Assembly (NCBI RefSeq): GCF_963576615.1
Contig: NC_088716.1
Coordinates: 57,505,681 to 57,569,680 of the forward strand
Length of the DNA: 64,000 bases
Direction: 5' to 3'
Origin: Watersipora subatra
Taxonomy: Eukaryota; Bryozoa; Gymnolaemata; Cheilostomatida; Watersiporidae
In this document: piece after piece, positions 31,932 to 46,900 of the stretch
Position numbering within the stretch: position 1 is the stretch's first letter
Layout: every line of letters begins with the position of its first letter
The notes under the pieces: model-generated
Told to the model about the DNA's origin: nothing
Seen by the model: only the letters and a program-made list of their open reading frames with translations
The model's database searches: none
Made by a program: the position numbers and the translations under genes

Positions 31932-34900
31932 CTAAAATAGAAACAGAGGATTATAGGCAAAAAAGCAAAAGGTACACAAATGTGCAATTGTTTTGAATTA
32001 CTGGGCAATAGAGAGCTCATTGCTAACAATAGTAGCTTGTAAAATGACAATCAACTGATATTCAATTTTTTAAAGTGAACTGACAACTCCCAGCATCATA
32101 ATGTTGCTACATTTTAGATATAAGAACCAAATTATAAAACTAATTAACTTAATAAGTTCCTCGAACTCGTACACATCAGCTTTAGGCTGTATACATGACA
32201 TATTGATAAATAGCTAATCATAGAGTTCCCCAGCAACTCACAAGACCTGCAGCTAGATAGAAGGGAGCTCAGGCTACATGATATATTGATAAATAGCATT
32301 TCATAGAGTTCCTCAGCAACTCACAAGACCTGCAGCTAAATAGAAGGGGGCTCAGACTACATTATATATTGATAATTAGCAATTCATAGAGTTCCTCAGC
32401 AACTCACAAGGTTCGCAGCTAAATAGAAGGGAGCTAAGGCTAAATGTTATATTTATAAATAACCATTCATAGAGTTACTCAGCAGCTTGCAACAACTGTA
32501 ACTAAAAATTATAGTTCTTGGAGCTAAGGATTTATAAAGAGACACCAAACATGTTCTTTGTTCATAGCTAGGCCATAATCAACTTGTTACAATGACTCTG
32601 TGCTCAAGTCATACATCTATGATACCGAAAACTATATGTTTATAATAAATGCATATTAGAATAGAGAATGAAAGACAAAAACAACTTTCCTCCTAGTTGT
32701 GGGTGGTTTTGATATAGTTACTATAAACCCATGAAGCAGACTTTATTTTACCAAATACCTTCTTCTTCTTCTGGTGGCATTTTGGCATCTTTTCCGATGA
32801 GCGAAATGGTGTGTAAGAAATTTGCAAACTGCTCGTCGAATGTCTCTTTTTTGCTCAAGTCGTACCAGACTCTGGTACCAAGAAGAAATCCCAGCCAGTC
32901 TTCTCCTGGTCTAAATCCACGCTCTATTCGTATCGGTATAAGTGCTTTTTTGCACTTATCGGCGAACTGAATCTCTGCAAATTCAGCAGCGAATGCTTTA
33001 TAAATTTATTACAGTTGCAACCATTTCAATACACATGACTATAACTCTTTGAAAGAATTATTCAGACTACCTGACAACTTGCTCATCTTATCTTTTCTAA
33101 TGATTTTGATACAGTTAGTTAATTACAGCCCTCGGGTGGTTTTGATAAAGATGAAAACATCATCAACTATATAAATCTCAAAGATACGAAGTCATTTTTG
33201 ATTTATCTCACCACAAAAAATAGCCGATGGCTTCTAAAAACACGCATTCCTATCATTCAGACAGTTTGTTGTACTCTGCTAAAGTTTTTGTAGAATTATG
33301 CCAATGAGTTCAAATCCTGTACAATGGAATCCTTTTTCCCAACCTTCAACATTCAGACGGATGGACGAACGGACAGACATGGCTTTTATTATAGTAAAAA
33401 TGATACTTTTGGTCAGCAATTAAAAATGGAACTTTAAAATTAGCAATTGAAGCGATGAAACAAGGAACACGTCAGTTTGTTGTCTTGGCAAGCAAAAGCC
33501 ACTGAGAAAAGAAGGATTTATTCGTGCTTACTTTAAAACTAATTTCAGCTGATCTTTTATTTCAGTAGTTAGTGATTAAAATTAGCAGAAGCACAAAATG
33601 ACTATCTGACCAAATAAAATGAAAGTTGAAAATTACTTGAATTACATTTGTGTTTAATCTACTTATCTTAAAAAATAAAACAAAATGTTTGCAAATATAT
33701 TACTACATCTGCATTAAATAACATTTAGTCCAAATCAACAAATTGATATCCAATCAACATAGACATGCCATTATTAAACTTCACTATCACCAAGAGTCGA
33801 TTTAAAGTTTTATGATGCTAGTACTGATTGTCATATAAAGGTATATTGTTCTGATGCTTATATGAATAAAACGAGACTGTTCCTTGACCTCTTACCTAAC
33901 ACGTTTAGCTAGTTGACTGTAACATAAAATATATCATAATATTTTAATATGTTTTCTGTATGAAACAATTCTAATAGACTGAAAAAAATATAAAAATTCT
34001 AAAAGGCATGATAGAAGAAAACTAGAATGTTTAGAACACACAAAATAAATTGTAATTAATAACATCAATTTACAGATTTTTACCTACCTTTCTGGCAAGC
34101 CGGACTGTTCTGGTAACTTTTGGTTAAAACTGGAACAACAAGCACAGAGCTCCTGATGGTCTTTGGTATATCTACTCCAACTAAATTCAAAGGATAAAAT
34201 GTTATTGCCAATCAAGTGAAGTAGTGTTTTGATTGGTTGACAGAAAGCTACTATATGTGAGAGCAACTAGTTTGACAGGAATTGAGTGCTGGACATTAAT
34301 TTAATTTGGTTAAGTATTCTAATTTCTACTATTATAACTACAGATATTTGATTCAAATTAACTAACAACATGATTAAGAATATAACATGAGCTTTTAAAT
34401 ATAATTTTTGAAAGTTGAAAGATTTATTTGAAAGTTTCTTAGTAAAAATAAGTTTACTTTTAAAAGCCAGACTTTGTACTTTTACTTTATTTATAAATAT
34501 TTATAGCATTTATGAGCCATTGGCTTTAGTTGAAATTCAATTAAAAAGATTAATTAATGAAACATTTTAACATCGATTAAACCATTCAATAGAAAAATTA
34601 GTGACGAAAGATAGATTATAAACACTGCAAACAACAGTTTTTAAAAAAAATATTTATAAAAATTCAAACAGATTTGGAATAACAAAAATCATTATTTGAA
34701 AAATCTCACTTTGTAAGAATTAAAAAATTGGAGTAAATTAAAAAGCGATTACTGCAGCTACTAAAGTTTTTGCATTTTGATTATTGATAGCCTTTATAAT
34801 TTACTAGTAAGCAGGCAGTCTTGCAAACCATGAAATACCATCATCTGTAATAGCTAAGTGCACAATTATTCTTAGATGTAACAGGATGGTTGAGTGGCAC

Positions 34901-37900
34901 AGATAGTGGTGTGCTTAGTTAGAAATATGAATGTCTGGGTTCAATCCTTGTACGGTGCAATATTTTTTCTCTAAGACTCTTAGTGTGGCTTTGGACAGAT
35001 GTACACCGCTCTTATTATAGTAAAGATCAGAACTGTTGATTGTAACACAGATATAGATATTGTTCACATATAAACCTCTTATTTAAACGTTAACACAAAC
35101 TTAGAGCAACTTTATCAATAATAATCTACTAAATCTTTTTTCTGCTACAAATATCAATCTTTCTAATGTAAAATTTTACCCTAGACTAAAAAATGGTATG
35201 TGAGCTTTGATTAGAGCAACCTAAACTGTACATCGAACAAGGTGGTAAAGCTATTACAGGACCACAGATTATTACACTGCACCAAAACAGCTGCAGCTAT
35301 TCTCCAGTTGTGAACTGCAAGGTTGTGTACTAAACTCATTTTTAACTTATTGGTCAACTCTGCCACCTCACCACGTATCCGTTCTGCCACCTCACCACTT
35401 ATGTGTTCTGCCACCTCACCACTTATGTGTTCTGCCACCTCATCACTTATGTGTTCTGCCACCTCACCACTTATGTGTTCTTCAACCTCACCACTTATGT
35501 GTTCTGCCACCTCACCACTTATGTGTTCTGCCACCTCACCACTTATGTGTTCTGCCACCTCACCACTTATGTGTTTTGCCACCTCACCATTTATGTGTTC
35601 TGCTGGAAACTAAAAGGTTACTGACCAGAATTTTAAAGTTTCTATAAAGTCAAAACTGCTATAGAAGCTGCAATATCTTTCTAGTGTATCTGGTAGATTA
35701 GTGAAAGCTGGTGATGACTACTAGGCACTAGTAATACAGTGTAGCAGTAAATTTCATGCACTCAGCGGTGACATGCATTGAGAGAGATATAAACACTTAT
35801 AAAGTATGGATATTTATAGATTATAGATTAGATATACATTATGTATACCTATACATAAAAAATGAGTTTGCTTCATAATATAGTTTACTGTTTTGAGTGA
35901 TGTTTTGGCAAAATGTTTAACCAAGTTAACAATAGCTGATCACTACTTAGCATAAAGGTGTGTTATCTGTATTGACATAATAGGAGTTAGCTGCTCTATT
36001 GGGAGCAGTTTACTAAATGTCTATGAGCTGCAATGAAAGCTTGAATGTTGATTGAATCCTTGTGATTGACTAAACTTGAACAACGCAGTATTATAATAGA
36101 AAGATTTGCATATTACTTACATAAAACTAAAAATTAGGTTTAATTATCCAAATAAACAGTTGTATGTTTCCTTATTTTAATAACTCAATTAGGTCAAGTG
36201 CTTCAAGGCCTTCACCTTGTTAGCGGCACACGAATAATTTTGTTATTTTACAGCAGTTAGCGATACACAAAAACTTGGTAAAATACTTGATTAGAAGTTA
36301 AAAGATAATATATATATATTAAAATATTAATATGGTGCGGTGTATGATATGATAAAAATAACTTACCCTTTCCAGCTTCCTTAGGTGAATCCAAGCTTGG
36401 CCAAGATCTGTATCCTGCTTTGAACAGTTTTTCTTGCACGAACTTAACATGGGTGTATTCATTTAGCTGGTAACTAAACACTATTTTGGGTCCATCTAAA
36501 ATAGATCATCACAAAATTATCATTGGATTCTAAAAAGTTGATTTTAGAGTAACCCAAATACTCTAAAACAGGTCGTCATCGAGTTCACTCACCTAACAAT
36601 GACATTACTGGAATGTTCCATAACGTTGCTCATACACTAATGTTCCTAGCACACGCTTTTATTATTTTCTACAAGCGTTATCTGGTGATCATTATCTCAC
36701 GACCAAACACGAGCGAAGCGATTGTTTGGGAGCTTTATGATAAATGCATATGTGCACACAACTCCTAAAAATTATCTGTCAACAGCCATAACCAGACCCT
36801 TGTACCGAAATCCCATTAAAAAATTTAACCATTTTTGTGTAGAGTCGTTTAAGTATAATAATGATACAAAAAACATATAAACCTATTTAAATATGTTACC
36901 AAGTCTTTGAAAAGTTGAGACAATATCTTAAAACTTACCCATCTCATCGGATAATATATAACTAGACAAATCAATTTGGCCTGAAATCGCTAATAAAACC
37001 TGACAAGCCTTTTTAATCAAAATTAAGACCGGCAAACAAAACGCCAATAAAGCCATGCGAGAAATAGTAGAACTATTACGCCGTGTGCATTTCACGAAAA
37101 AAACGTGCACATTTCACCAATCTATGGCATTGTCCAACTGCCGAAGGTTTCTGTAATAAACATAAAAGTACTGAAAAGTAATCATTTGTTTTTTGCCGAG
37201 TCTACCGGACTCTGACATTTTGGACACTTATAATGAGTAGGCCTACTCTGTTATTCCAACTGATGTCTAAAGCAGTGAAAGTAAAGGAAATGACGATGAT
37301 ATTTTTCTAACGATTCTTATAAGATTATTACAATATTTAATTGTGAGAATAACTATTCAATTTTAAAAGATTATTAGAAGATTTAGTGTGCAATGGTGTG
37401 CAATATGTTACTGTTATTATTTTTCTAAAGATTTTGTTGATGATGCTCCGACTGTGCCCAATATCGTGGTACTGCCAAGCCAATCTGTTTAGATTTTTTA
37501 AATTAAGCATAATTTTTTAGATATAAATACAGAAATATAGATACATATCACAACTTCTTGATATTGGTTGCTATGACCAATGGTATACAGCCCTCCAGCC
37601 TGTGTATATTACACAGCAGCTTGCCATTTTACTTCTAATATTGCATTTCTCCTATTGCAGGGGAGAGATATAAACATATAATCTTTTCCTTTCATTATTG
37701 CTGTTTGTTGTACATAATAACACCCAGTACATCACAGCTACCATTGCAGCTACCATTGCAGTTATCCTATTACACTGCAGTGCCATTTGACTGTTAATAT
37801 TGCATTTCTCAACCAGCAGTACTCTTTCTTTTTCCATTATCATTTTGGTCATAGGCTCTATGACAGGAGAATCTCTAGTTTACAAAATGTATTGTAAAAA

Positions 37901-40900
37901 TATTATCAAAACGTTTTATAGAATGTTACAGGAATAAACATTGCTAATGTTATCACAATGATGTTAGACAACATTGTGATTGATTGCTTAGCAATGTTCT
38001 GGCAAAGTTACCTTACAATGTCTGAGCATAAATGTCTTTATAAGATTGCCATGCAATGTAACTAGATCGTTATGGTGCAACATCACTGTTACTTTCAAAT
38101 GTGGCAATGTTGCAGGAAAGTTACTTTGGAATGTTGGAATGTAAACATTCATATTACATTGACTTCCAATGTAGAGGAAGCATTAAGATGGGCCATAATT
38201 TTCACCTTTAACTGAATGCCCCAGTAATGTTACATAAAAGTTATTTTTTATAATGCTCAATAAAAGTCAATGTTATGTAAATGTAAACACACATATAATA
38301 TTGGCTTGCGATGTAAAGGGAAAATTATGGTGTAAAATCCTTTGTACTCTCAAATGTCTGTTATAATGTTCTGACAATGTTTTCCTTAAAATACTCTTTA
38401 ATACCATTTTTATTATAATATTTTACTCTAGCTAGCTCTTAGCTGGCCCTTTTAAAACTTTTCATGATGACTTGATAAATACACTGGCAACAAATCTTTA
38501 AGAAATAAGTTAACTTTAGTTTTACTACTTTGGCCAAAAACGCATCATCTATTTTTTTTCTCAAATTGTTGCCCTTTGATAATGAAAGGTTATTTAAAAT
38601 TAGATAAAATGAAGCAAATTAAAATTTTATTTATTTCTTATTTTATTACAAATATAGAAAGGAGCAAAATAATGTAATAACTTTAAGGCAACAACTCCGA
38701 AGGAATCTTTGTGGAATATTTCGCGGCATTCTCCCAATATTGTGGAAATTGTGTGTTAGATCATTTTTTTTGCTGAACGTTTTAGCATACATGTTTCCCA
38801 CAACATAGGAACGTTAAAAAAGTGTCTACACATTATTTGGTGACAACGTTGCAATTAAACGTTTCCGAGATTTTTCGGAAAATTCTTGGAATGTTCTAAA
38901 AATATAAAATTTTTAGTTGGGTACCTGTGTACTCCAAGCAGTAAATCGCAAATTTGTCTATGCCTATTTAAAAGACATGTGAGGTATAATTGTTTAAGAA
39001 ACATACATGTAAGTGTTTGAGAAAAACAATAACTGTGTATAACCTACCAGTTCTTTTCTTTTTAGGTGGCTTTGGCTTGGGGGCGGGCTTAGGAGCTGAG
39101 TTTGGGGCAGCTGCAAATATTGACAGAATCTTCAAAGCATTTTTGATAACATCTGCTATTCATAGAAATATTTGCTACAAAAATAATTATCTCAAAAACA
39201 GCTAAAAGAGTAACTGTTAAGCAGTACATGCTGTAGCCATGCGAGCTACAAAAATGACTGTTATTGTAACAACTGCTACCAAAATTGCTGTTTTAACAGA
39301 ATTGGCCATAGCAATCTTACCATAATTTTACCTGCTACTGTAATGTTTTTTGCAATTACATTTAAATGACAAAAATTTGTATCCTTTAAGTTGCAGCAAA
39401 CCTGGTGATACCTGAGGTTTCTTTTATTTTCAATTTGCAGGCAGGTATTTCAGAGACTGATTCTCGGGAACAAGACAGATTTATAAGAGCAAATATTTTA
39501 GTGAGCTGGATGAAGATCACTAGCATGGTGGAAGCGTGGTGGAAGTCACTGGTGGAAGCATATGCATGCGAAATTTGAATGAAGTTGGCCAAAAAAGTAG
39601 AAAGGCATTATGAAGAGATTATGAAGACTAATGGACACACATACACACATACATACACAATGACAAGGTGAGTTTTATTAACATATAAATGATTGTCATA
39701 GTAGCCATCAGCCTCAACTTCATTTGAAAATCACCTTTCCAATGATTAGAATACTGCTTTTAAATATACTTTATAAGTCCATATAATAGTATTATAAAAA
39801 CAAATATTTTATTCATGGATTTGCAATACAGTGGCGATGTATAGGCCAATAGCATATTTGCATCGCCGTTTAAAATACAGTCATTCATTTGGTTTGAAAC
39901 ACCTTTTCTCTGTTAAAATCTTTTTTCTTATCATTTTCTTGAATTTTTTTAAAGATTTTGATCTTCTTGATTAAAGAACTAAAAACCTTAAAATTTGTAA
40001 TTAATAAATTTTGATATTATACAGACCTCGTGGTGGTGGCGAAGGTTTGACTTTTTGACACCATCCATTCTTGACTGCATGGCTAAAAAAACAACAAAGC
40101 GATGACTTCTTTGTACTAAACGTATGAAAAAAATATTTTAAAAAGTCATTCTTCGAACTTTTTTCCAAGAATGTCACAGCTTCAATAGCTTTAGTGCATT
40201 ATTATTTTCAATTAATTCCAGTTTGAGGAAAGGTTTGTCAATTATGAGAAACATTTGCCTCAAAGACTGAAAGCTAATTCAACAGCTGTGATATCTTCTC
40301 TAATCTGAATGTTATGCTCTTTTTACAAAGCAACTATAGGTGCTGCCTGACAGCGCTTGCATCTGAAAAAAAAGAACTTTTTTCATGTCAAACATCTCTA
40401 GCATAAAGGTGTACTGTAATTATGCATTAAATACTTATCTTTCAAGCAGCGAAACAAAATATCACTAATATATAATTAATGAAATAAACTGTAGGTTTAA
40501 TATGTTCTAAAATGCTTACAGAGTATTTTAAAACTGCTACAAGTTTAACAATTCATGTTTTATTATCACATAATTAAAATAACAGATTTTTTGATTGTAG
40601 TATGATACAAAGTTGGTAGTTATAAAAAGCAGTATGTGTGAAGTTGCCTGCTTTTTTACTGCAACATAGTCCGACAAATGAAATATTGTTGCACACATAA
40701 ACATCATTTTTTGGGTTTTTAAATTTTTAACATGATCTTTGATGATGAACTGAGCACGCTCTTTTCTGAATGGCCTTATTGTTTGATTTCTGATTTTTTT
40801 GCTTGCTATGAGCTGAAGTGCACGCACTCGAAACTAGCTTAATTTAAAAGTAAAAGAAGGATTACATATAATTGCTAAACTACTTTGTGAAATGTATTTA

Positions 40901-43900
40901 TAAGCAAATGTAGCTGGCTCTGAAGCAAATACTTAGACTATAGCAAACAGCATCTCTTCAGCCCTAAATTATGCTAAACATCAACACTATAGCCCTAAGT
41001 TATGCTAAACATCAACACTGTAACCCTCAGTTATGCTAAACGTCAACACTATAGCCCTAAGTTATGCTGAACATCAACGCTGTAACCCTCAATTATGCTA
41101 AACATCAACACTGTAGCCCTAAGTTATGCTAAACACCAACACTGTAACCCTCAGTTATGCTAAACATCAACACTGTAGCCCTAAGTTATGCTGAACATCA
41201 ACACTGTAACCCTCAGTTATGCTAAACATCAACACTGTAGCCCTAAGTTATGCTAAACACCAACACTGTAACCCTCAGTTATGCTAAACATCAACACTGT
41301 AGCCCTAAGTTACGCTGAACATCAACACTGTAACCCTCAGTTATGCTAAACATCAACACTGTAGCCCTATAGCAAAGTCAAAGACTAAATCACTCAGTTA
41401 TGCTATAGCGAGCATGAAAACTATAGCCTCATTTTTGCTATAGTAAACGTCAGAGTTATAGCAGGGAGTTAGGCTATAACAAACATCAACACTATTATAG
41501 CCCTTAGAATAGCACAACAGCTACACTCTGATGAAAACTATCCTTGATCGAATGGCTATGATGTTGGATTCATAATGAGATATTTGAGGCCAACTTTAAA
41601 TAGCCATGAGATACTTACTCTTTTCCTATGAGGTAGAAGAAGGGTAGTAATATCAATCTACAATACATAACACACAATCTAAAATATATGGCAAATAATC
41701 TAAAATAGATGGCACACAACCATAAATAGATAGCACACAGTCTATAAATTGGCGGACCGACAAGCGAGTCTGTTGGAAGCTGAAAAACATATCAACTTGT
41801 TTAGAATACCATCTAAAAGAGATTCATTGTTTTTCTCTTTTAGATAAGTTGGAATGCAAAGACAAAGGTTTTTACTGTTTGACTTTAGTCTTCGTAAATC
41901 TAACTACAGTCAAACATGGATAACTCGAACTTCACGGGACCGAGCAAAAGTGTTCGAATTATCAGAGCGTTCAAGTTATCAGAGCACTGTCACAAGTCCA
42001 TATATTTACTTATTTATTAGTAGATACATGTACATATACAAACTATAATATAAATCAAAAGCACAAATGGCTTGTTTCAAATTAAATGCTTCTAATGTAA
42101 AGTTTAAAACGTTTTCATGAAAAAGTATAGAGATTTTTCTATCACTTGAGATTGGTTTGTTGTTTGAGGTGATGTTATTGCCAGGACTTTTTCAGATTGA
42201 CATTGGCAAAACTTGATCGTTGTTGAAATGCTCAAAAGAAAAGACATTTTTTTCTTTTGGGGTTTTACCCACGATCAATTTTGCCGTTTTTTCTTGAAGT
42301 TTATGCAGATTACCTTACTTTACCTGGGATTCGTTAAGAGCAACACTCCGAGACAGTTCAATTAGAAGTTTTACGAGGTTTTACGGTACATTCTATATCA
42401 CTCACGCTTTTTTAATAGATACTTATTGAATGTACACACGTATTCTGTGTTTAGGTCAAACGATGAATAGTTTTTTGTAGCTCAGACAACGTATACGTTT
42501 AATTACAACATTTTTTAAGACGTTTTAAACATTCAACATTCCGACGTTGATTCAACACGGAATCAACGTCGGAAAACTATTCATCACGGGCTAGCCGGGT
42601 CACGCACTCAAGGATTTTCGCCGCGCACATACAAAACAACATGCGATTTTTGTTTTGTATGTGCGTGGCGAATATCCTTGTGTGCGTGACCCGGCTAGCC
42701 CGTGCTATTCATCGTATCGCAGTATAAATCAATTTTCACCAAACTTTTAGAAAAGTCGTTGACAAAAATATTTTGCCGATGGTGGTAATAACGACGCTTA
42801 TGAATTACGAAAAGATGAAGTTTACCTCTATGGCTTTGAATAAAGTGATTTTCTAAAGCGATAACAACCGTTTCGGTAGCCGTTGGGCAAAAAAACAGTT
42901 CGAATTAACAGTGTTGAGTTCGAGTTATCTATAGCAATTTATCATTACGTGGGAACGGACCAAAGGAAATGTTCGAATTAACCATGTGTTCGAGCTATCT
43001 GTGGACGAGTTATCCATGTTTGACTGTAGTTTAACTGTAAAAGCGAAACTTACAAAAAGAATAGGTAATAGTAGTCACTGCTGCTATTTCCTGTCTCTAC
43101 AGAAGTAGCGTTAGTCGTGGTTTCAATCAGACCTGCAATAAATAAACTTGTATGACACGCGCACTTTACCATCGGATTACATACAAAGACTCAGTACATG
43201 ATAAAAACAGTGTTATGCTTTCAGTAACTGTCACTGAATAAGTTAGGAAAAGTTGTTTTCCTTCAAATTATCTATCATCCATTCATCAATTGTGCACTGC
43301 TGGTATGATGCCTGTCAAACATCTGTTTATCAATTGTGCACTGCTGGTATGGTGCCTGTCAAACATCTGTTCATCAATTGTGCACTGCTGGTATGGTGCC
43401 TGTCAAACATCTGTTTATCAATTGTGCACTGCTGGTATGGTGCCTGTGAAACATCTGTTCATCAATTGTGCACTGCCGGTATGGTGCCTGTCAAACATCT
43501 GTTTATCAATTGTGCACTGCTGGTATGGTGCCTGTGAAACATCTGTTCATCAATTGTGCACTGCCGGTATGGTGCCTGTCAAACATCTGTTTATCACTTG
43601 TGCACTGCTGGTATGGTGCCTGTGAAACATCTGTTCATCAATTGTGCACTGCTGGTATGGTGCCTGTCAAACATCTGTTTATCAATTGTGCTCTGCTGGT
43701 ATGGTGCATATCTAGCACCTGTTTATTCCCATACTCTTACTTGCTTCTTTCCTGACTGTGATCTTATCACCACTCATCCTTACCATTATGTCTTCCAGCA
43801 TCATATTAATATCAATAGCATACCAAGAGCCAACTTAAAATTGACTCTTAGCTGTCTATGCTTTTATAGTTAGAAAAGTGGTGTTATCTACAGGTAGTAT

Positions 43901-46900
43901 AGCCTTCACTTCTCCATCCAAAGATACTCACAGGTAATAAAAGTACCCGACAATACCTACATGTTTGTATCAATACATGCAGCACCAGAACAGACCTGGA
44001 GTTAAGGACGTAGTCCAATCTAAACTGAAACCTCTATCAGTTCCTGCTCCATCAGAAATGAACCGCACAGATACCAAATTGGATTGTCCTATGATATACA
44101 ACGGAATGGAATTGTCTGTTCCACAAAGCTTAATGAGAATATTTCCTCTGTCAATTATCTACAAGTTTGACAAAGAAGGAGATGATAATTTTAGAAACTC
44201 AAAATTAAATGGCTTTGCCTAACTTTAATGTAAAACCTATTAAAAACTTATGTACACACATGCTTATAATAAGCAACAATAATTTAGCTAAGCACACAAA
44301 AGTATACAGAAGATTTCTAACTAAAATTAACGACAATCTCATGATGAAAAATCTGAAAGGGCTAGCTCAAAGATGGGCAAACTTTTCAATGTGAGAACCA
44401 CATTAGGAAAATCTACAGTTTTAGCTGCATCTAAAAAAGCACAGTTTGCAAAAAATTTTAAAATTATTAAATGTCAAACAGCTATTTATAGAGTTTCCTT
44501 TAAAAAAACGATTAGTTTTTATTAATTATCTTTAAAGTGTACAGTTCAACTGAAATACACTTATTTCACAAAATCTTATATAGACTGTATAATATAGAAA
44601 ACCAGGTAACTGCGTAATTGTTGAGTAATAGAAATAATAAATGTCAATGAAATGATGTAGCTGACCACTGTCATTCACCAGTATGTTAAAATCAGGTGTA
44701 AAAAAGTACAAGCAACTTGGCAGTTGCTTGTGCTAACTTGTAAGACTGACTAAAGATTTGAGTCAGTAAGAAATGATTTGTTCTTTGACTTCCTAATTTT
44801 CATTACAGAGAAAGTCTGCTCATAAATTTATGTTGACGCAAACAGCACAAACGTCTTTCTTGCAACTTTTTTCAGCTGTTGAAACTTTTCACAATGCACA
44901 AGAGACATAAAACTCAACCGGTGGTTTACTTTCAAACATATACTTTAAAGAGTTATCTGCATGCACCTCAATTAATTCCTTTTGTAATTTCGCAGCAGTT
45001 GTTTCAATATTACAGGCAAAAGATGAGCAGAGCAAATTATATTGCCTTTCCATTACCTTAAAATAAACAAATCTTCTGATAATATTTGTTGTAAATCCAT
45101 CAACTGACAACTGTATTCGTCTGACAGCGTTGGTGTGATATTTTGGGTTTCAAAATGAATGAAATAAACCAAGTTTTGCTCACTTAGCTGTTTGGCAAAA
45201 AGTTTAAGTTTCAGTTGAAAGCATTTTATCTTCCTGTGCAAATCATGAGCAAATACACCTTCACTTTCTAGCTTTATGTAGAGCTCATTCAGCTTTGATA
45301 TTATGTTCGAAGCAAATAAAAAATCACATCCTCATTCTTCACACTCTATTTTCTTTGGAAGTCACAAGAAATGCCTTTTATCACCAAACAATGATAGTCT
45401 CTGCTTTGAGGTATCAACTCTCTTAAGCACTCTTTCCATGCTTAGTCAGTTGACATTTGTGTGGTAAAGTACATCAGCAAATTATCCTCCATATCATCCA
45501 AACATTTTTGAATTGCCCGTGATTCAATCTCCATGCTCTTATTAAATTCACTGCAGTTATCACTGAATCCACAATAATTTATGTTTGAATTCCAAAAAAG
45601 ACTTACAAAGGCTTTCTTGATGAATGATGCAACAAAAGGAGAGAGAGCAATGCACAGTAGAAATCTTTCTTTGATTTTATCATTCATTAACTTCACTAAG
45701 CCAGAATGTTAACCAATCAGAGAAAGAGCACCATCTGTTGTATTACTTGCAAGTGTATCCATGCCTAATCCTGACCTAGTTATACTACTTATGATGTATC
45801 CATGCCTAATCCTGACCTAGTTATACTACTTATGATGTATTCATGCCTAATCCTGACCTAGTTATACTACTTATGATGTATTCATGCCTAATCCTGACCT
45901 AGTTATAGTATTCATGACATTCTCAAACAAATCTTAACCAGTAGTAGTGTCCTTCAGAGATTTCTTGGATAGCAATTCTTTAGTAATCTTAAAGCTTTCA
46001 TCAATTCCTCTGATATATATCATTAATTGGACAGTGATCAGTACTCTCATCCACAGCAATGAAAAGCTACTCAAAATGAATCCTCCATGTCAACAATTGT
46101 TCTTTGATAATGTCTGCAATTGTGCCAATGCATCGAACAATAGTTCTTTTTGACTGTGAAATGGCTTCAAGTTTAGATTGGCTTCAAGACAGACGACGCT
46201 GACAATTTTTACCATGCAGTCTTTGATGAATTCTATGTGTGTAAACAGTTTTTTTTTGCAATTTCACAAAGTCGATAGAAAATTCGCACTGGTAACACTT
46301 TTTTGTAAAGATGAGAATTTCTCAAACACACTCAATAGTTGATTAAAACTCTTTGCCAGATCAAATGCGTTCTCAGTTTTAGACTCAATAGACATTTTCC
46401 AAAGTTAGCATGGTTGGTTTAAAATTATATTCCTTAAACATGGCGACTGCGGCGTGGCAAATCAAACATACGGCTTTATCTTTAACATCGGTAAAGAAAT
46501 ACTTTTCCACCCATCCTGTGTTAAAAATATGGCATTCATCTTTAGTTTCCTGCTTCCTAGAAGCCTTCATTATAGGTGATTTTGTAATAATTTAAGCTAA
46601 GCTGAAATATTAAATAATTTATAAATAATTTGTCTTTGAGAGGCAGTTACAGTCAAGTGCTGTAACTGTTGCACGAAATAAAACATTGCAGCTTCCGGTT
46701 CAGTGGCAATGCGTTTTTGATCCACATACTTTGAGTGCGATAAGTGTGTAGAAGCCTAGAAAAGATTCTAAGCAAAAATTTTTATGATGAAATGTGTATG
46801 TACTTTAGGGCCTCAGATTAGGCATTGGCAGGCCGCATGTGGCCCGCAGGCCGCAGTTTTCCAACCCCTTGGCTAGCTTATAAAAATTATGTAGGCCATA

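Larger units (their letters stand above)
44368..46870 (-). mobile_element. hAT DNA transposon with 8-bp target duplication
   Basis: Both ends have hAT/Charlie-like termini: caaagatgggcaaacttttc at the left and, reversed, aaggggttggaaaactgcgg with gcgggccacatgcgg at the right. The 8-bp GGCTAGCT flanks both (44360-44367 and 46871-46878), as expected for hAT. It contains a broken transposase on the minus strand. The 2,503-bp insertion lies in the gene B intron that splits the CUB domain. Confidence 0.8.

Noticed and set aside
35211..35624. ORFs with octapeptide repeats on both strands
   Set aside because: A 24-bp minisatellite inside an intron; no splice or start support.
43253..43873. Four overlapping Cys-rich ORFs like a secreted repeat protein
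   Set aside because: The 44-bp repeat lacks stops in all plus frames; it lies in an intron of the opposite-strand gene.
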